A stretch of 64,000 nt of DNA from NCBI RefSeq assembly GCF_050947875.1, contig NC_134572.1, positions 152,603,105 through 152,667,104 on the forward strand. The letters run 5' to 3'. Below the pieces are notes generated by a model. It made no database searches. It had not been told where the DNA came from and saw only the letters and a list, made by a program, of their open reading frames with translations. This stretch comes from Dermacentor variabilis (taxonomy: Eukaryota > Arthropoda > Arachnida > Ixodida > Ixodidae). How positions within the stretch are numbered: the stretch's first letter is position 1; every line of letters starts with the position of its first letter. Below, one piece after another: positions 22,474-32,081 of the stretch. Both the position numbers and the translations under genes were made by a program.

Positions 22474-23122
22474 CATAGAGTTTCTCACTATATTACCTAG
22501 AGGGAAATCTCGCACTGCTGCGCTGTGGTATGCATGGGAATGCCTATAGTGAACTAGAATAATGACATTATTAAAGTACACTATAGGAATGCCGGTATAT
22601 TGTGACTTCGGATTGGCATCGTTCTTGGAGAGCCAGGCAAGCACCGTTCCGTCTATCACAATTAATAATATTGTACTAAATCAGCACGTAACAAGCTGTT
22701 TTAGCTTTATTATTGCACAAAAACATGTTCTGTTTAGCGATGAGAACTTGTTGTTGCATGTAAAATTATATAAAACGTAAAAAGTATCAGCGGGCCGAAA
22801 AAGTTGGAGGACAGACGACAAGATTCGCGCTCGCTTTGAAAGTTTGTCGTCTGTTCTTGCTTTTCTTCCCTTCGTGATGTATTGTAGGGGAGTAAAGATG
22901 CAATTTGCGGGAATGGAAGCATTTTATGAAGATTTTACTTTAAGAACGCCTTATTTGTGTATCCATATCAACGCTTTAGACGAAGCCTCTTACAACACTA
23001 GCCGACACAAGCCTCGCAAACACATATACCGTCATTCCCATGACGGCACAGCACCCCTTAAGAAACTCCCATAGACGGTGACGCCAGATTTCCCTCTAGG
23101 TGATATGGCGAGAAACTCTATG
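22474..23122. mobile_element. MITE, copy 1 (catagagtttctc TIR)
   Basis: Perfect ends catagagtttctc / gagaaactctatg, with an extended TIR to the tagagggaaatct block. Flanks CTTTCAAG and CTTGAAAG (6 of 8 identical) fit an 8-bp target duplication, as in hAT elements. It sits in the L1/Tx1-like LINE, between ORF1 and ORF2. It encodes nothing. A second copy lies at 29239-29858. Confidence 0.8.
22545..22585. mobile_element. 41-bp mini-insertion with TIRs and 8-bp duplication
   Basis: GGAATGCC occurs at 22537-22544 and again at 22586-22593. The 41 bases between have ends tatagtg and cactata. Copy 2 of the MITE (near 29310) has a single GGAATGCC and no insert, so it shows the empty site. This is one of the smallest transposon-like insertions that the sequence can document. 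Confidence 0.8.
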
Positions 23123-23179
23123 CTTGAAAGGGACGACAGGCAGGAAAAGTGTGTTGTTGGAAAGGTGCCTGCGCGTAGG

Positions 23180-23935
23180 AATAATCAATGTTTACGGATT
23201 AGCAACTAAAAGAACGCAAAATCAGCTGTATCGTATTGCGACGGAACAAGAATTAGATATAATCGCAGTGCCGTAAACAAAAGTTGAAGGTGAAGACCAG
23301 ACCGAGGGCATGTTGCGCCCGTTCTCGGCGCATTATGATGTATGCGTTAGTCATGCGGTTGGGAAGACAGGAGGGTGTGCCCTATTTGTACGCATTTCCT
23401 CAGAGATTGTTATACATTTGGTTACAAGTTGTCCAATGGGCCGCCTTGTAGTCTGTGATTTTGCTTTTGCCTGCAATGAGTGGCGCGTGGTTCGTTTGTA
23501 TGCTTCAACTGAAGTTGCACAGCGATTAGGTTTCTTCTGCCGCATTAGTGAGTATTGTAACAGTGGTGGTATACTCATCCTTCTCGGTGATTTTAATTGT
23601 GTACGCTCATCACGAGACAAAACGAGTACTACGCCGCATCGTGACTAGAAGGGTAAAATTAATGGATATCATCGCGACTTCGCTCTTGAAGATTTGGTAG
23701 AATGTATTACCCGTGGGCATGACGTCCAATTCACACATTTTCAAGGTTCTTGTCACGCACGCTTAGATCCTGTGTATGTGTCGACGGATATTGTGCGTCT
23801 GTGTAAGAATTATAGCGTAACCCCTCTCTCCTTCACTGACCATTGCCTGGTTATGTTTGGCATTTGTAGTAAAAAAGAAAGTAAAGGACTGGGAATCATG
23901 GAAAATTCATAATAAACTTCTTGATGACGATGCTT
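23180..23935 (+). pseudogene. LINE endonuclease (EEP) domain, broken
   Basis: EEP endonuclease nicks target DNA for LINE priming. Translation from about 23185 gives RVGIINVYGLATKRTQNQLY, then a stop where an ETK motif would lie, then GKTGGCALFVR, GDFNCV (23589-23606) and SVTPLSFTDHCLV, matching the GDFN and SDH motifs (SDH is TDH here). Stops at 23276 and 23648 break it. Confidence 0.75.
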
Positions 23936-24181
23936 TCAAAACTAGCACTTGAGGGCATGCAGGAACTGAACAAAGGTAATAACTCATAGATTGGGCCGAA
24001 GTGGGAAACGTTTAAGCAAAATGTGAAAATGAAAGCTCTAGAAAGAAGCAACATACTTAAACATGAAGAACGAATTCACGAGAAACTGTTAGATTCGAAC
24101 TAGAAAATGCTTGTCAAAGAAGAGAGTCTAGCGCCTGGTACCTTTAAGGCAGATATCCGTGTGATGAAATAAAAACTGGAG

Positions 24182-26310
24182 TTGATAGACATTGAAAGGT
24201 TTCGAGGTGCAATTTTAAGAGCGAGGGCAGAGAAAACGGTAATGGCCGAAAGGCCTACAAAGCGCGCACTAAGTACGGAAAAAAGTTATGCGCAACGTAA
24301 TACAATAGCAGAAATCCTATATAACAGTGTCGTGACAAGCGCGAAACACGATATTGAGCAAGCCTTTTACGAGTATTATAGTGCTTTGTTTTCGTTAGGT
24401 ACGGTAGATAGCGACCATTTCAAAAGTGAATTTTTGTCCTTTATGCCACAATTAGATTACGAAGCAAAGGATAGCTTGGAACTTTCAATCTCGGTAGTGG
24501 AGGTAGAGCAGGTGATCGATAGGGTGTCGGTGTCACAACACCGACACCCGGGCCCTGACGGGCTAAGTGCGGCTTTTTACAAGACCTTCAAGTGAGAAGT
24601 ATTTCCAATATGGCGGCGCTTATTCAACGAAGCCTTTTAGTTTGAATCTCTTCCTTCATCCTTTCTCACTTCCCATACAATTTTCATTCCGAAAACAAAC
24701 GATTCTATCAAACTTCGGCAGGTATCAGCCTATCGGCCGATCAGTGTCACAGATGTAGATTACAAAATTTTTATGAAAATAGTGGCTACAAGGTTGCAGA
24801 GCGTAATAAGAGAAATAGTGGACCCGCATCACACATGTGGAATAAAGGGCAGAAGCATCTTTACCAACATTCGCAGAGCGAGGTGTGTATCAGAGTGTTG
24901 TGATGTTATGAAGGGTGCAGTCGCGATGTTCCAGACTGATTTTCAGAAGGCTTTTGACGCCGTGCTACATGGCTTGCTTATAACTGTCTTAGAACATGCG
25001 AACGTTGGTAAGGGAATAACAGAAGCTGTTCGTATGGCGTACAGTGATTGCAGTACTCGGTTGTTTGTTCACAAAGAAGTGGGAAATCTCATCGAAATGC
25101 GGTGCTCAGTTCGCCAAGGATGCCCTATTTCTCCTCTCCTTTTTTTGCATGTTTATTGAAAGCTTTTGCCTAAATATTATTAACCACAGTACAATTAGGG
25201 GGTTCAGGCTTCAAGCATGCGAAGTGCGCTTTCTGGCCTATGCAGACGATGTAGCTGTTTTTTGTTCAAACCTCTAAAGTATTGCGGAGGTTATTACCGT
25301 TGTAAAACGCTTTTGTGAGGTAAGTGGAAGTGCAGTCAATAGGGGAAAATATCTTGGTTTTTGGCATGGGGATTGGGATCTCACGCCACAGTTTTTTCTG
25401 AATGTGCAGTAGGTAACAACACCAGTGAAGTATTTAGGCAGATATCCGTATGTTATACCGACTGTTATACCGGCAGCGATCCTTATTGGCTGAGGCAGAC
25501 AGAAGAAATCCGAGAAAAGGCTGAAAAATGGAAGGGCAAATATTTGTCTATCTTTGCTCGTGCTGCCGTCTGCAATTTGTTTTTCATTAATAAATTGTGG
25601 CATGTGTTGCAAGTGCTCCACTATTCTCGAACGAATGTGCAAAGACGTCATCGAGTTTTTGCCGTGTTTATATGGGGATCAACAAGGGATCGAACAAATC
25701 GGACAAACCTTTTTCGGCGTGTCCGCGATGGGGGCTTGAGCTTATCGCATTTATTTCTGAGACAGCTTGTAAATGTTTTTTTTTGTACCCTCGGGATGTA
25801 CAGGATCCTTTCCTGCGCAGTTTGCCAAGTACGACTGGTTAGTGCTTTGCCCCAGTTTGTCATCTCTTCCAATAAAATGCAAGGTCGACTACAGGGTCAC
25901 ATCAAAGAGGCTGTTGAGTTGTGTCGCTTCCTGGAGGCACTATTTTCTTTTGGATTTTTATGCACTGTATTCCGTAAAAAATTGTATAAGGATTTATGCG
26001 AACTTGTTCTCCCGATTCCATAGTACCGGTCTCATTTCTCTGGGGGAACATGACGAGAAGTTCTGAAACGTGTAAAAAGCATACCTGTGCGTCCGGGGGT
26101 CAAAACTTTCTTCTTTAAATTACATTCAAGCGTTTTGCCAGTTAAGACATGGCTTTCTGAAAAGGGCTTCTTCGTTCCGTGGGGTGACCACTGTTTCTTG
26201 CGCCGCAAGCCAGAAACGATTGAACATGTGTTCAAGGAACGCTGAGACGGCGTGTTTTTCTGGGATGCCATGCAAATGACCTTGAAGAAGGATTACCCTT
26301 TGGATGCGCA
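24182..26310 (+). pseudogene. LINE reverse transcriptase, broken
   Basis: Blocks in order: GPDGLSAAFYK near 24.55 kb; a broken YQPIGRSVSQM block; FQTDFQKAFDAVLHG for motif A; RCSVRQGCPISPLLF for motif B; FLAYADDVAVF for motif C at about 25.24 kb; then KRFCEVSGSAVNRGKY. Downstream, FIWGSTRDRTNRTNLFRRVR near 25.7 kb and GLELIAFISE continue the tail. At least four frameshifts and several stops are present. Catalytic Asp residues are kept in motifs A and C. Confidence 0.8.
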
Positions 26311-26613
26311 GGAAATAAGGTACCTAATGGTTGACAACGAGGATGGTTTTCCTTAGGACATTACTATGTTATTTGCTTTGCATAGTATTTGGACGTCACA
26401 CATGGCTGTTCGCCGTGCAGATGTTGATGCTCGTCCTGCTATGAGTACTTTCGCGAGTCTCTCGTTCTTATTTTCTGGAAATGGAAAAAGCGCAAAAGGG
26501 TGTACCCGACTGGGTGCCCCGTATGGAATCTTTGTTGCATATGAAACAATTGTAACATGTGTGTTTGACATTACGTGGTTGATTATTATACCACTGCAAT
26601 AAAGTAATAAGAG

Positions 26614-26682
26614 CGTCCGTGGCTTAATGGTTATATCACGCCACTGTGGTAGAGATCCCGTGTTCGAATCCTGCCGTCGGAC
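26614..26682 (+). pseudogene. tRNA-like sequence
   Basis: It has a box A equivalent (tggcttaatgg) and box B equivalent (gttcgaatcc). The 5' GTCCG pairs with 3' CGGAC. The acceptor and T stems are otherwise imperfect and the anticodon arm does not close into seven loop bases, so no amino acid is assigned. It could be a tRNA pseudogene or a SINE head. It abuts the LINE 3' end. Confidence 0.5.
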
Positions 26683-26689
26683 AATTTTA

Positions 26690-27335
26690 ATAATGCTTTT
26701 AATTATTTATTGCGCAGTACATTGTTGAAAATGGCAAGTTTATAAAGTCACAAAGCCGTTTGAAGCTAGAATGACGAAGTCTAGGCCAATCTATGCACTT
26801 CCCATGCTGGTACATCCATTCCCATTGCAGCTCCCGTAGACCACTAGCAACCGAGTTTCCTCTAGTAATTATTGTATGAAACTCTGTCTGATATCATATC
26901 TATAATGAAACTTGTGAATTTTGTACTGTACTATGTTTTTCTGGTTCTTTTTTACTTTCCTCCCCTGTCGTCCCAGGAGGTGAACCGGAAGTGTTTCGCA
27001 AGAAACGAGAGTGTTATTCGGTGCTCGTGCCAATAAAAAGCAGCTCGGCCGTGGTCATGAAGTTAGTTTGGCGTGTACTGAATCTCAGTGCGGCAAGTTT
27101 GTGACGCTTTTCATAGCCCCGCAACAACGTATACCTTCTTTCGGTACTCACGCTTGTCGATAACGCGACGAGTGATTGCCAAGAGTGATAACACGTGAAT
27201 GTGTTGCTTGCGCCAGCCGAACGCGCAAAAGATAACGCCTTGGAGCTCAAAAACGAGGAACTCGTAACTCAAAAATTTTGGCTTCTGAACGGCTGAAAGC
27301 AGGCTTTGCAGCCACGCATTTCTCTTGAGTGCAAG
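26690..27335. other. No gene recognised
   Basis: AT-rich. A frame on the minus strand (27111-27560) is open for 149 codons but crosses the poly-C tract and matches nothing I recognise. Confidence 0.5.
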
Positions 27336-27339
27336 TAGC

Positions 27340-27420
27340 AGGGGCGTAGCCAGGGGCGTGCCGTGGGGCTTATGGGGCTTCAGACCCCCTCCCCCCCCCC
27401 CCCGAAATGTTTTCGTGCTG
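27340..27420 (+). repeat. hAT-type terminal end (CAGGGGCGTAGCCAG)
   Basis: Sequence caggggcgtagccaggggcg followed by a poly-C tract resembles the widespread CAGTGGCGTAGCCAG terminal repeat of hAT-like elements. A minus-strand partial copy is at 47165-47216. The other end of this copy was not found. Confidence 0.5.
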
Positions 27421-27424
27421 TCGT

Positions 27425-28700
27425 GCGCCGCCGACCAATACAACCCCCGGCGCCGGAAATCATGCTGGATTTTGTCTAGAATGTCCTTTTCACGCTCGCA
27501 AAGACATTTAAGCGCAAACTTTGCGAAATCGGGCTGGATTTCGCGGCAACGCCCATGCACCGGGAGACATATATCTCAACGCAAGGAGCCCCATCCAAGC
27601 ACAGTTTCAAGGGTGTTTTGATGTCGAGCGGGCTCGTCGCGGCATCTCGCGAAGGCCACGGAATCTATGGAGTGCACTGATTTCATTTGTGAAAGTTTAT
27701 GGTTATAAAGTTCTCACAAACTTTTGATGCGAAAGGTGCACTGACATTTCCAAAGTCGTGCTTTAGATTTTCAACTCCGGAACTTTGTGGGTTTATTGTT
27801 GTTGTAAACATTTTACGCCAACGGTGCATTGACTTTCCTAAAGTCGCACAATAGGATCATACAACGAGACAAGCCAAATCAACACATTGTCAGACAAGTT
27901 GACAAAGCACGCAGCGAGGTCGATGAGACGAAGCGTTCTGGTGGTTCATTTGTGTCGTTATTTCACAGAAAATAATATCCACATTTTTTTTTCACCTGGG
28001 CCAAAGCATCCATGACAAGAGACTAAAGCCAGCAAAGGTAACTACGATCTTATTTATTTTTCTCCTTTGACTTTTATTCGCGTGGACCACATTGAGTCTC
28101 TTCAATTTTTTTTTCTCGTTATCTGCGGGCTGCCGGAACCAGCCAGGGCGCATGCGTTTTTCTCGTGTTGCCCCAACCACCGCGTGGCGCACTTCGATGC
28201 GCGTTCGTTATCTCTGGGCGAGTGGATTTTCGCCTGGCATAGTTTTAGACCCTTTCTGGATAGCAGACCAGAAAAAGAAACAATGCATGGTCGCTCGCCG
28301 CCATAACTGAGGGGACTCGACGGATTGCAACACGTTAGCTTGAGCGCAACCTCTCAGCAAAATTTTGTCTCGCCGGTGTAGGATACCGAGCAGTATGCAT
28401 ATGGTTCTCTGTAGACCACGCGTCTCGCGTTTTCTTCGATATTCATTCGGTAGCCACATTAGGTGCCCAAAGTAGGCATTCGATTATGGCCAACATGCTT
28501 TCCTTGCGTTTCTTTTTTTCATTTCCGTGCATCCGCCCCACAATAGAAAAAAAAGGCATATTGTGGAGCAGCAAATTGTCGCATGGTGAAACGTCAATTT
28601 TATTACTTCTTCTTTTGCGGGAAGTAATGGGCCACAGGATGCTTCAATTGCCGGATAAGCTTATTATATTATTGCGATAGCAATTGTATAGACACTCTAG
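27425..28700. other. No gene recognised
   Basis: Several short frames, none with a known motif. 28486-28690 is T-rich. Nothing to support an exon. Confidence 0.6.
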
Positions 28701-29935
28701 GGCATTCCTGTCGTCGACGTCGCCCTCATGTTCCGTATAAAGTCCGAGGGCGATAACATCGTGACCCCGCGCCACCTGCTTTATGTGCGAGTGAAAGCGT
28801 TAGGGGGCAGGGGTGGCATGGGTGAGCTTGAGCCGATGATGGTGGCTCAGTCTTGTGTGCGCAAGAGAGAAAAGCGGGGAGAAAGTGCGCCGCCTCCTGT
28901 CGCACGCGACACATCAGGGGGAGTGGAGCGAGGGCGGGCTGTGATCTGCGAAAATATTGTTACGCAAGATGTTTATTTGCCTTGTTTGACGCATTATAAA
29001 CCGAGACTTTTATTGCGAAAGCAATACTGCTCGCACTTTCGGCCCATCGGTGGTCGTGGCGCCTCCTTACACAGCTGCGCGTCACGTTACCGTGTGACGT
29101 CACGCCAGACCGAGAGATGGGGCCCCAGCTCGCGGCATCGATGGTGGAGGCGAAGCCTTGCGCGCCGCTGCTGCGGCGCTACCGAGAGAGGGCGCTCGCT
29201 GGTGTGACGTCAGGCCGGACCGAGAGACGGGTGGAGGCCATAGAGTTTCTCACTACATTACCTAGAGGGAAATCTGGCGCTGCTGCGCTGTGGTATGCAT
29301 GGGAATGCCGGTATATTGTGACTTCGGATTGGCACCGTTCTCGGAGAGACAGGACACCTTGAAGACGCGCTTGGCAAGCACCGTTCCGTCCGTCAAAGTG
29401 ATTCATTTTCTATGAAAACAGCATGTGAAACGTTGTTTTGGCTTTATTATTACGCAAAAACATGTTTTGTTTAACTATGAGTACTTATTGTATGTACGAC
29501 TACATGTTACGTAAGAAGTATCAGCCGACCGCTAAAGTTGGAGGACAGACGACAAGGTTCGCGCTCGCTTTGAAACAGTTGGTCATCTGTTCTTGCTTTT
29601 CTTCACTTGGTCATGCATTGTGGGTGAGTAAAGATGTAATATGCGTGAATGGAAACATTTTATGAAGATTTTACTTTGAGAACGCGTTATTTGCGTAGCC
29701 ATATCCACGTTTTAGACGAAGCCTCTAACAACACCAGCCAACGCGAGCCTCGCAGGCACATATACCGTCATTCCCATGACGGCGCGGTGCCCCCTTAAGA
29801 AACTCTCATAGACGGTGGCGCCAGATTACCCTCTAGTTTTATAGTGAGAAACTCTATGGTGGACGCGAAGCCTTGCGCGCCGCTGCTGCGGCGCTACCGA
29901 GAGAGGGCGCTCGCTGGTGTGACGTCACGCTAGGA
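28701..29935. repeat. Tick-type repeat with a duplicated ~75-bp unit around a MITE
   Basis: Unit ggaggcgaagccttgcgcgc to tggtgtgacgtca occurs at 29143-29215 and again at 29861-29932. The MITE copy 2 lies between them. The GC-rich region 28740-28960 reads like a high-copy tick repeat, with no coding support. Confidence 0.6.
29239..29858. mobile_element. MITE, copy 2 (catagagtttctc TIR)
   Basis: Ends catagagtttctcactac and gtgagaaactctatg-type mirror. Target duplication GTGGAGGC / GTGGACGC (29231-29238 and 29859-29866, 7 of 8 identical). The intact tandem unit next to it shows the empty-site sequence gtggaggcgaagcc, which confirms the boundaries. 620 bp, no coding. Confidence 0.85.
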
Positions 29936-30256
29936 GGATAAATGGGCTACAGCTCGGCTCCTCGCAGTGGTCGGCGCGCTGCTTGCGCTATGCCGGATGA
30001 TGTATAGCCATAAGTTTAACAAAGGGCAACCATGTCCACACCATCAGCCGAACCAAGGCGCAGCCAAGGTGTTACGTTTCGCCTACGACGCGCGGTAAAG
30101 CAGGCGAGGATACAACAGACGCCAGGGCTTCGTTCAAAGCGGCAGACATTTTGGCCCGTTCGGCGCCGCCGCTACGCCTCCCTGCCAAGCGCGTCCAGGC
30201 ATGTTCCGATGCCACGTGTCTTCATGTGCGTGTGTGAGTGTATGTGCATATTGGTG

Positions 30257-30590
30257 CCCACGCTTGTCGAAGCGCGGCAGACGGGGAGAGGAGCTCCCAA
30301 CAACTGTGAAGCAAGGGGGTCCGAGCAGCGCCGACACGACGGCTGCTCCTCCTTCTCTTCCCATTGTGCCCACGCTTGTCGAAGCGCGGCAGCCGGGGAG
30401 AGGAGCTCCCAACAACTGTGAAGCAAGGGGGTCCGAGCGGCGCCGACACGACGGCTGCTCCTCCTTCTCTTCCCATTGTGCCCACGCTTGTCGAAGCGCG
30501 GCAGCCGGGGAGAGGAGCTCCCAACAACTGTGAAGCAAGGGGGGTCCGAGTGGCGCCGACACGACGCTGCGCCACCTTATCCCATTGTGC
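30257..30590 (+). repeat. 112-bp tandem repeats in U3 of element B
   Basis: Three units start at 30257, 30369 and 30481 with cccacgcttgtcgaagcgcg. The last is shortened. The 3' LTR carries the same array from 43207. Element A has a single copy in its U3. Repeats upstream of an LTR TATA box often act as enhancers; that role is inferred. Confidence 0.85.
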
Positions 30591-30652
30591 CCGAGCGGCA
30601 CCGTCACGTGCTCGTCTATAGAGGGGTTCCTTCTTGCCCTCAACTGCGAGAG

Positions 30653-30774
30653 TATAAAAGCAGCTGCCCCCGGACGCCTAAAGAGGGCTCCGATTTCTTC
30701 TGTTGAGTAACGTGCTCTCCCGTCTCTCTACTTCGGTCAACCTGACCGCCAACTCTTTGCGATGTTAGAATAAA
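30653..30774 (+). promoter_or_regulatory. LTR TATA box and polyadenylation signal (element B 5' LTR)
   Basis: TATAAAAG at 30653-30660 and AATAAA at 30769-30774, 116 bases apart, mark the core promoter and the R-region poly(A) signal. The same pair occurs in the 3' LTR at 43604-43611 and 43720-43725. Confidence 0.75.
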
Positions 30775-30850
30775 CAAGTTGTTTTGTTGTTACCAGTCGA
30801 CTCATGCTTTGCCGGGACTTTCGGATGCTTCCAGTTGTACCCCAGGCCGC

Positions 30851-31599
30851 TGTTGTGGTCCGACTGCTGGTACGAGTTGTTGGGAACTCGCCGCTGACGC
30901 CCGTGGTTGCACCTGGGTCGCAAGCCCCAAGGGTAGCGTTGGCCTGGCGGCCTGGGGTACAACTGGAAGCATCCGAAGGTCCCGGCAAAGCATGAGTCGA
31001 CTGGTAACAACAAAACAACTTGTTTATTCTAACATCGCAAAGAGTTGGCGGTCAGGTTGACCGAAGTAGAGAGACGGGAGAGCACGTCACTCAACAGAAG
31101 AAATCGGAGCCCTCCTTTTTCGTCCGGGGGCAGCTGCTTTTATACTCTCGCAGTTGAGGGCAAGAAGGAACCCCTCAATAGACGAGCACGTGATTGTACA
31201 ATGGGATAAGGTGACGCATACTGTCGTGTCGCCGGAGAAGGTGACTCACACTGTCGTATCGCCGCCGGTCGGGCACAAGGAGGAGAAGGTGACTCCTACT
31301 GTCGTATCGCCGCCGGTTGGGCACAATGGGGAGGAGAAGGTGACTCACACTGTCGTGTCGCCTGTCAGACCCCCTCGCTTCACAGGGGTTGGGAGCTCCT
31401 CTCCCCGGCTGCCGCGCTTCGACAAGCTTGGGCACCAATATGCACATACACTCACACACGCACATGAAGACACGTGGCATCGGAACATGCCTGGACGCGC
31501 TTGGCGAGGAGCGCAGCGGCGACGCCGAACGGGCCAAAATGTCTGCCGCTTTGTTGCAGTCGCGCCGGCTAAACCGCGCGTCGTAGGCGAAACGTAACA
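30851..31599 (-). repeat. Element A 3' LTR
   Basis: 749 bp. Its plus-strand ends are tgttgtggtccg and cgaaacgtaaca, that is, TGTTACG...CCACAACA on the coding strand. TATA (31137-31144, complement) and AATAAA (31023-31028, complement) are present. It carries a cluster of 28-50 bp repeats around gtgactcacactgtcgt near 31209-31365, in place of the 112-bp array of B. Confidence 0.9.
31209..31370 (-). repeat. Short tandem repeats in U3 of element A
   Basis: Four units built on aaggtgact(c/g)acactgtcgt, each followed by a cgccgg block of varying length. The same array is at 37211-37365 in the other LTR. The unit differs from the 112-bp unit of B, which shows rapid turnover of U3. Confidence 0.8.
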
Positions 31600-32081
31600 G
31601 ACCGCCCCGCCGGGGGAAGGAGATCCCGATGAACAGGGGAATGCATCCGCTGTCCGGAGGGATGTCGCTCGATGATGCTCATAACCGAAGTCGGGCGTCC
31701 CTCGACGTTTCTTGAGCGCAGCGCACAGAGAAGGCCTCGTTCTCTCGTTCAGGTTCGCACGGGACACTGCAAAGTGACTTCGGGAGAGTTCACATTTTTG
31801 TTCTCGTTCCCGGCAAGCGTTAGAACTACGCTGAAACTCAACCGCTCAGTCAGCAAGCACGGCACAACCCTCACTAAGCCCTGCCAGGCTCTTTCCCCTT
31901 TTATACCACTGCCTAGTTCCTTACAGTAGTCTAGCATCACTCAGAACGCGTCCACAAATTGGAAAATTGCACTAGAAAGCATATCATCACTTTGAAACAC
32001 TAAACAAAAGCAATATGTTAAAAAATCCTGCCTCAGGAAGAAAAACATCAGTAACAAACAATTTTGAGGCTGATTCCTACG
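31600..32081 (-). other. Untranslated segment between pol and 3' LTR (element A)
   Basis: About 480 bp with no env-like frame. It contains a second TATA-like box (complement of 31897-31905). Element B has the same segment at 42539-43020 with TATAAAAGG at 42715-42723. The segment next to the LTR (tccttcccccggcggggcgg) is probably the polypurine tract region. Confidence 0.6.

Larger units (their letters stand above)
21380..26608 (+). mobile_element. L1/Tx1-like LINE (broken)
   Basis: It contains ORF1 with zinc knuckles, an EEP endonuclease and an RT, in that order. It is interrupted by a MITE at 22474-23122. It is 5'-truncated at about 21380 and ends with aataaagtaataa just before a tRNA-like sequence. 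The RT style (GPDGLSAAFYK, AYADDVAVF) suits the L1/Tx1 group. The clade is inferred from motif style only. Confidence 0.65.
30070..30850 (+). repeat. Element B 5' LTR, first part
   Basis: Starts TGTTACGTTTCGCC, matching the start of the 3' LTR at 43021. It includes three 112-bp repeats (from 30257, 30369, 30481), a TATA box and an AATAAA signal. It ends ccaggccgc, where element A inserted. The remaining part is 37607-37691. Confidence 0.9.

Noticed and set aside
26614..26682. Functional tRNA gene
   Set aside because: The acceptor and T stems have mismatches and the anticodon arm does not close, so it is listed only as tRNA-like.
27111..27560. 149-codon minus-strand frame
   Set aside because: It crosses the poly-C tract of a hAT-like end and has no recognisable domain.
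30257..30590. Possible CRISPR-like array
   Set aside because: The units are contiguous 112-bp tandem repeats without unique spacers, and they sit in an LTR of a eukaryotic element.
30134..30643. Long minus-strand frame in the element B LTR
   Set aside because: It follows from the 112-bp tandem repeats, whose length keeps changing frames open; the same frame recurs in the 3' LTR.
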